Of a stretch of DNA of 11,085 nucleotides, positions 7,524 to 11,085 are shown in pieces. Each line of letters starts with the position of its first letter. Position 1 is the first letter of the stretch. The notes beneath the pieces are model-generated. The model ran no database searches and was not told the origin of the DNA. It saw only the letters and a program-made list of their open reading frames with translations. Where the stretch lies: positions 1 to 11,085 of the forward strand of contig JAODMS010000242.1 of the NCBI GenBank assembly GCA_025464925.1, written 5' to 3'. The stretch is from Arthrobacter sp. (GTDB lineage Bacteria > Actinomycetota > Actinomycetes > Actinomycetales > Micrococcaceae). The position numbers and the translations under genes were made by a program.

Positions 7524-8210
7524 TCAGTCCTCCAAAGAGGTGCGCGCCGCGCTGACGGTCTGGTTCAGGTCCTGCAGCCGGCGCTGCAGATCGTTGAGTA
7601 CCGCGCGGGCCTGTCGCTTGACGCCCGTGCCGGTTTCATCTGGCGGGCCCAGCGCCGGGACCATGAACCGCCGGACGTACAGGCGGGCCTGCTCCTCGTC
7701 GAGCGAGAGCCGGACGACGACGTACAGCTGCTCCACCTGCCAGGCGATCAGCTCCTCGGCGGAGACGTCGGTCCGGACCTGACCGTCGTCCTGACCGGCG
7801 CGCACCGCGCTGGAGAACAGGTCACCCGTCATGGCCCGCAGGGCGGCGTCGATGGCCTCGGCGCGAGGCGACTGCAGCAGCAGTTGGAGCAGTACGTCCC
7901 CGGTCGTCTCCCGGACCGTGTACGCGAACGCCTCCTCGAGCCGGGCAGCCACCGTCGGAGTGCGGGAGAGGATCTCCGCGCACCGTTCCATGTGAGCCTC
8001 AGCGAGCATGACGGCCGCTCGATAGAGGACCTCGTCCCGGCTGCCCAGATACCGGTAGGCGGTTGCCCTCGAGACGCCCGCGACCTGCGCGACCGCCTCC
8101 ACACTGATTTCCCGGAGATCGTGGCTGGGGAGCGCGCCCAAGTGCTCGGCAAGGGCCCGCTCCAGCCGCTCGCGGATGGTGCCGGACACCGCTTCTGCTG
8201 GGTCGATCAT
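7524..8210 (-). CDS. TetR-family transcriptional regulator
   Basis: This 228-residue protein is probably a ligand-responsive DNA-binding repressor. The N-terminal helix-turn-helix spans about residues 35-55: ISVEAVAQVAGVSRATAYRYLGSRDEVLYRA is a near-textbook TetR pattern (broken here only by family-typical substitutions). The C-terminal part, about 60-228, is helical and Ala/Leu-rich, as expected for the ligand-binding and dimer domain, and cannot be assigned a ligand. The start at 8210 is preferred because a GGGGGG-like ribosome binding site lies just upstream and the length before the HTH is normal. An alternative ATG at 8279 has a GGGGTGAG stretch before it and would add 23 Arg-rich residues. 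The gene is divergent from the P450 and convergent with the transporter operon, the usual place for a local regulator of such a cluster. It could also act on the binding-protein and permease promoters. Confidence 0.9.
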   Translation of the reverse strand: MIDPAEAVSGTIRERLERALAEHLGALPSHDLREISVEAVAQVAGVSRATAYRYLGSRDEVLYRAAVMLAEAHMERCAEILSRTPTVAARLEEAFAYTVRETTGDVLLQLLLQSPRAEAIDAALRAMTGDLFSSAVRAGQDDGQVRTDVSAEELIAWQVEQLYVVVRLSLDEEQARLYVRRFMVPALGPPDETGTGVKRQARAVLNDLQRRLQDLNQTVSAARTSLED

Positions 8211-8649
8211 CAGCCCCCCGGTGCGTTCGTCGGTACACCCATCATGACGGTCCCCGCTCCTGCGACTGCGCCCGCGCATGCTCACCCCGCCCTTGGGGGT
8301 GAGGCAATCGGCTCCGGCGCGCGACGAGATACCCGAGTCCGACCGCGCCCGCGCCGTTGACCAGCGATTGAACCGGTGCGAGATCGGATTCACCGGGTTG
8401 GGAGCCGTTGGAGAACTCCTCACCGATCCCCTTGTCTGTGCCTTAGGTCACCGATACGTTCGCCATTGGATTCGCAGGCGCGAGATGAACTTGCCTTGTC
8501 GTCTGCACGACACCCTCGTCCCACGTCGGCACTTCGGCCACCTGATCTACACCTGCACGGATCGCGAGAACAAAGGAGTTCCCGTTGAACCAGTCCACGA
8601 CCCCCGCCGGCGGGTGCGAGACGCGCCCGCCGCGATCGGAGCGCTGGCC
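8211..8649. promoter_or_regulatory. Divergent control region between TetR and P450
   Basis: This 439-bp gap carries the promoters for the regulator and for the P450-ALDH pair. The best plus-strand promoter candidate is TTGTCT (8432-8437), a 17-base spacer and TACGTT (8455-8460), which fits the TAnnnT form of actinomycete -10 boxes. The octamer TCACCGAT occurs twice, at 8420-8427 and 8448-8455, flanking and touching this candidate. An inverted repeat CCGGTG (8373-8378) and CACCGG (8391-8396) lies just upstream and could be a TetR operator. A further 8-bp inverted repeat, CTCACCCC and GGGGTGAG (8281-8303), sits next to the regulator start. None has been matched to a known operator. Confidence 0.4.
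8281..8303. repeat. 8-bp inverted repeat in front of the TetR gene
   Basis: CTCACCCC at 8281-8288 and its exact reverse complement GGGGTGAG at 8296-8303 are separated by seven bases. It could be a binding site for the TetR protein itself or a leader hairpin masking the alternative start at 8279. No other copy was noticed in the window. Confidence 0.4.
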
Positions 8650-8653
8650 ATGA
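8585..8653 (+). CDS. Possible 22-residue leader peptide overlapping the P450 start
   Basis: A consensus ribosome binding site, AAAGGAG (8572-8578), stands six bases before a TTG at 8585. That frame encodes 22 residues (MNQSTTPAGGCETRPPRSERWP) and its stop overlaps the P450 ATG as ATGA (8650-8653). The site is the best ribosome binding site in the region, yet no P450-frame start codon stands at the right distance from it. A short leader that couples translation into the P450 would explain this. It may instead be the remnant of a longer reading frame. No function can be assigned to the peptide. Confidence 0.35.
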   Translation: MNQSTTPAGGCETRPPRSERWP

Positions 8654-9921
8654 CCGACGCCGTGACGGCCGAGGCCGCGTTCGGTGCGATGGATCCGCAC
8701 GTGCACCGGGGGCAGTGCCCGGTACAGCACATCGCGCTGAATTCCGGTGGAACCCGGCCACCTCTATCGGGGTACGAACTCTTCGACAAGCTCCGGGACG
8801 AGGCACCGATGCACTGGATCGACGAAGGGAGGGGCTACCACCTGCTGACGCGCCAGGCGGACATCCTGGCCGTGGCCCAGGACCCGTCGTTGTTCTCCAG
8901 CCGGTACTTCCTCCCGCAGTTGGGCGGCGAGCCGCCGTTCATCCTCAAGCCGGTGAACCTCGACGCACCCGAGCACACCAAGTGGCGAAGGCTGCTCGCT
9001 CCGGTCTTCGCGCCGGGGGCGGTCGCCGCTTGGGACGACCGCATCCGGACACGGGCGGGTGAGCTGATCGACGACCTGCTGCCGCGCGGCAGCTGTGACG
9101 CCGTCCGCGACTTCGCCCTGCGACTGCCGACCTCGATCTTCCTGAGCCTGATGGGTCTGCCGCAGTCGGAGCTCGACCAGTTCCTGCTGTGGGAGACCGC
9201 CATCCTCCACCCGGGTGCCGACGGGACCTATGCAGGCCTGAGCCCGCTCGAGGCGCAGGACGCCGTCACCCAGTACTTCGCCGACCTGCTTGTCCAACGG
9301 CGGTCGGCCCCTACGACCAGCGATGAGAAGGACCTGTTCTCCCTGGCGATGACCTGGACCTTCGACGGTGAACCCATCAGCGACGACGATTTGCTGTCCT
9401 TCTATCTGCTCATGTTCGAGGCCGGCCTTGACACCGTGACGGCCGAACTGGGCTACGGAATGCTGCATCTGGCCACCCACCCCCAGGACCGTGCCCGGCT
9501 GGTCGCCGACCCGTCACTCATCCCCAATGCCGTTGAGGAACTCCTGCGGGTCTATCCCATCGTGAACTCACCGCGGGTCCTCACCCGGGACGCCGAGATC
9601 AACGGGTGCCCCGTGCGCAAGGGCGAGTACGTCGTCATGGGCATGTCCTCGGCCGGGCGGGACGAGGCGCTCTTCGAGAACGCGACGACGGTCGACTTCG
9701 ACCGAACCCGTATTCCGCACCTCACGTTCGGGGCCGGTCCACACCGGTGCCTCGGATCGCACCTGGCCCGCCACGAGCTGGCGATCGCGTACGAGGAATG
9801 GCACAAGCGAATCCCGGAGTACCGACTGGCCGACGACGCCGATTTCGACGAGGCCGTGAGCGGTCTCTGGGGTCTCAACAGCCTTCCGCTGGTGTGGGAC
9901 GCACCGGCGCGCCGTTCCTGA
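8650..9921 (+). CDS. Cytochrome P450
   Basis: This 423-residue soluble heme monooxygenase inserts one oxygen atom from O2 into an organic substrate, using electrons from a ferredoxin and its reductase, neither of which is encoded in the window. The start at 8650 has GGAG eight bases upstream (8638-8641) and gives the normal length of a bacterial class I P450; the frame stays open back to 8278 but that part looks non-coding. Visible motifs are EHTKWRR in the C-helix (residues 108-114, heme propionate contacts), AGLDT in the I-helix (258-262, oxygen activation), ELLR as the K-helix ExxR (297-300), and the heme loop FGAGPHRCLG with the Cys367 thiolate ligand. No membrane anchor is seen. The ALDH gene follows after 49 bp on the same strand. 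With the SDR and ALDH it could start a hydroxylation, alcohol oxidation, aldehyde oxidation sequence. The CYP family and substrate are not identified. Confidence 0.95.
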   Translation: MTDAVTAEAAFGAMDPHVHRGQCPVQHIALNSGGTRPPLSGYELFDKLRDEAPMHWIDEGRGYHLLTRQADILAVAQDPSLFSSRYFLPQLGGEPPFILKPVNLDAPEHTKWRRLLAPVFAPGAVAAWDDRIRTRAGELIDDLLPRGSCDAVRDFALRLPTSIFLSLMGLPQSELDQFLLWETAILHPGADGTYAGLSPLEAQDAVTQYFADLLVQRRSAPTTSDEKDLFSLAMTWTFDGEPISDDDLLSFYLLMFEAGLDTVTAELGYGMLHLATHPQDRARLVADPSLIPNAVEELLRVYPIVNSPRVLTRDAEINGCPVRKGEYVVMGMSSAGRDEALFENATTVDFDRTRIPHLTFGAGPHRCLGSHLARHELAIAYEEWHKRIPEYRLADDADFDEAVSGLWGLNSLPLVWDAPARRS

Positions 9922-9970
9922 CCAACCTCAGCCCCGATCCGACATCTTCGACGAAGAAGGACAGTTACTC

Positions 9971-11085
9971 ATGACCGCGATCGCACCCCTGGCGAAATAC
10001 ACGCCGGAGAGCCGCATGCTCATCGACGGGGAGCTCGTCGGCTCCTCCTCCGGAGCCGAGTTCGACAACATCAACCCGGCCACCGAGGAAGTCCTTGGCC
10101 AGGTCGCCGACGGCACCCGGGAGGACATGCGCCGCGCCATCGCCGCGGCCCGGCGCGCCTTCGACGAGACCGACTGGTCGACCAACCACGCCTTCCGCAA
10201 GCGCTGCCTGGAACAACTCCAGGAGGCGATCGAGGCCGACATCGACGAGTTCCGCGCCGAACTGGTCGACGAGGTCGGCACCCCGGTCGCGGTGACCTAC
10301 TCCGCCCAGCTGGACTGGCCGCTGGCCGACGCGTTCCGCTGGCCGGCCAAGATGATCGAGGAGTTCCCCTGGGAGCGACGGCTCCCCGACAACGACCTCG
10401 CGGGCCTCACCTCCCACCGGGCCGTCCGCAAGGAGGCCCTCGGCGTCATCGGCGCGATCATCCCCTGGAACTTCCCGTTCGAGGTGACGGTCAACAAGCT
10501 CGGCCCGATCCTGGCCACCGGCAACACCGTGATCATCAAGCCCGCCCCCGACACCCCGTGGAACGCCACCCGGCTGGGTCGGCTCATCGCCGAGCGCACC
10601 GACATCCCCGCGGGCGTGGTCAACGTCGTCACCTCCTCCGACCACCTCGTCGGCGAGGAACTCACCCTGGACCCCCGGGTCGACCTGATCTCCTTCACCG
10701 GCTCCACCGCCACCGGCCGACGGATCATGGAGAAGGGCGCGGCCACCCTGAAGAAGGTGTTCCTCGAACTCGGCGGCAAGTCCGCGATGATCGTCTGCGA
10801 CGACGCCGACCTCGCCGCCGTCCTGCCCTCGGCCGCCGCGGCGTGCATGCACGCCGGGCAGGGCTGCGCCCTGCAGACCCGGGTGCTGCTCCCCCGCAGC
10901 CGCTACGACGAGGGCGTGGCCATCCTCACCGCCGTCATGCAGAACATTCCCTATGGCGACCCCACCGACATGACCAACATCCAGGGCCCGCAGATCAGCG
11001 CCCTGCAGCGCGACCGAGTCCAGGGACACATCGACCGCGCCGTCGAACAGGGCGCCCGCCTCGTCGTCGGCGGCGGACGCCCCGC
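9971..11085 (+). CDS. NAD(P)-dependent aldehyde dehydrogenase (3' end beyond the window)
   Basis: This enzyme oxidises an aldehyde to a carboxylic acid in the cytoplasm. About 371 codons are present; family members are usually 480-500 residues, so roughly the last quarter is off the window. The ATG at 9971 has AAGGA (9957-9961) nine bases upstream. The motifs are intact: PWNFP (165-169), the cofactor Lys190 in KPAPDTP, GSTATG (244-249), the general base Glu266 in ELGGKS, and the nucleophile Cys299 in GQGC. The residue after KS in the Glu motif is Ala where many ALDHs have Pro. It lies 49 bp after the P450 and is probably co-transcribed with it, taking the aldehyde produced from the P450/SDR products. 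Its segment 10749-11085 is a close paralogue of the broken ALDH at the left edge; over about 110 aligned residues only five differ. Confidence 0.95.
   Translation, partial: MTAIAPLAKYTPESRMLIDGELVGSSSGAEFDNINPATEEVLGQVADGTREDMRRAIAAARRAFDETDWSTNHAFRKRCLEQLQEAIEADIDEFRAELVDEVGTPVAVTYSAQLDWPLADAFRWPAKMIEEFPWERRLPDNDLAGLTSHRAVRKEALGVIGAIIPWNFPFEVTVNKLGPILATGNTVIIKPAPDTPWNATRLGRLIAERTDIPAGVVNVVTSSDHLVGEELTLDPRVDLISFTGSTATGRRIMEKGAATLKKVFLELGGKSAMIVCDDADLAAVLPSAAAACMHAGQGCALQTRVLLPRSRYDEGVAILTAVMQNIPYGDPTDMTNIQGPQISALQRDRVQGHIDRAVEQGARLVVGGGRP
10749..11085 (+). repeat. Right copy of the long direct repeat (ALDH coding segment)
   Basis: This is the partner of bases 1-337, same orientation, no gaps, 30 mismatches by hand count. 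It lies inside the intact ALDH gene and is cut by the window end, so the true length of the repeat is unknown. Of the 30 differences, 22 are synonymous and 8 fall in the five codons that change an amino acid. Confidence 0.9.

Noticed and set aside
8211..8423. Upstream extension of the TetR frame
   Set aside because: The extra residues are Arg/Ser-rich and unlike TetR N-termini. The ATG at 8279 remains possible, but the one at 8210 fits the family length better.
8278..8649. Upstream extension of the P450 frame
   Set aside because: It would add 124 residues with no P450 similarity, run through the divergent promoter region and lack a suitable ribosome binding site; the start at 8650 gives the normal family length.
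9965..11029. 354-codon open frame on the minus strand
   Set aside because: It is the antisense shadow of the intact ALDH. The same kind of shadow appears opposite the left ALDH copy.
1..11085. Composite transposon, integrated phage, CRISPR array or RNA genes
   Set aside because: No transposase, integrase, terminal inverted repeats, regularly spaced short repeats, tRNA or rRNA sequence was seen. The long direct repeats are ALDH coding sequence.

Overview
The window is GC-rich and densely coded, with GTG and ATG starts, a mycofactocin-type short-chain dehydrogenase, a fused two-half permease and many GC hairpins instead of T-tailed terminators. All of this suggests an actinomycete (Actinomycetota, perhaps Mycobacteriales or Pseudonocardiales); the genus cannot be fixed from sequence reading alone.

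Layout from left to right. (1) Bases 1-687 hold the 3' part of an aldehyde dehydrogenase (ALDH) gene that is broken by a frameshifting deletion near 471-476 and a second, in-frame deletion near 510. (2) Bases 688-1177 contain no recognisable gene but two strong hairpins. (3) On the minus strand lie a mycofactocin-coupled-type short-chain dehydrogenase (SDR; 1178-2044) and, upstream of it, a lipoprotein solute-binding protein of the branched-chain-amino-acid (Liv/HAAT) type (2235-3482). A 13-bp hairpin separates the two. (4) After a 328-bp divergent intergenic region comes a plus-strand operon with ATGA overlaps: a fused LivH-LivM permease (3811-5832), a LivG-like ATPase (5829-6686) and a LivF-like ATPase (6683-7402). 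(5) A hairpin separates this operon from a convergent TetR-family regulator (7524-8210, minus). (6) Divergent from the regulator are a cytochrome P450 (8650-9921) and, 49 bp downstream, a second, apparently intact ALDH (9971 to beyond the window end).

The genes fit one catabolic module. A Liv-type ABC transporter would import a small organic compound, the P450 would hydroxylate it, the SDR would oxidise the alcohol (in this family usually with tightly held NAD recycled through mycofactocin), and the ALDH would convert the aldehyde to an acid. The TetR protein is the obvious candidate regulator. The substrate is unknown; terpenoid-like or other methyl-bearing hydrophobic compounds are a guess from the enzyme classes.

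The most unusual point is that the window is bracketed by two ALDH copies in the same orientation. Bases 1-337 and 10749-11085 align without gaps with 30 mismatches (about 91% identity). Most of the differences are synonymous, yet the left copy is now broken. This points to a duplication followed by recent decay, and leaves direct repeats 10.7 kb apart that could recombine.
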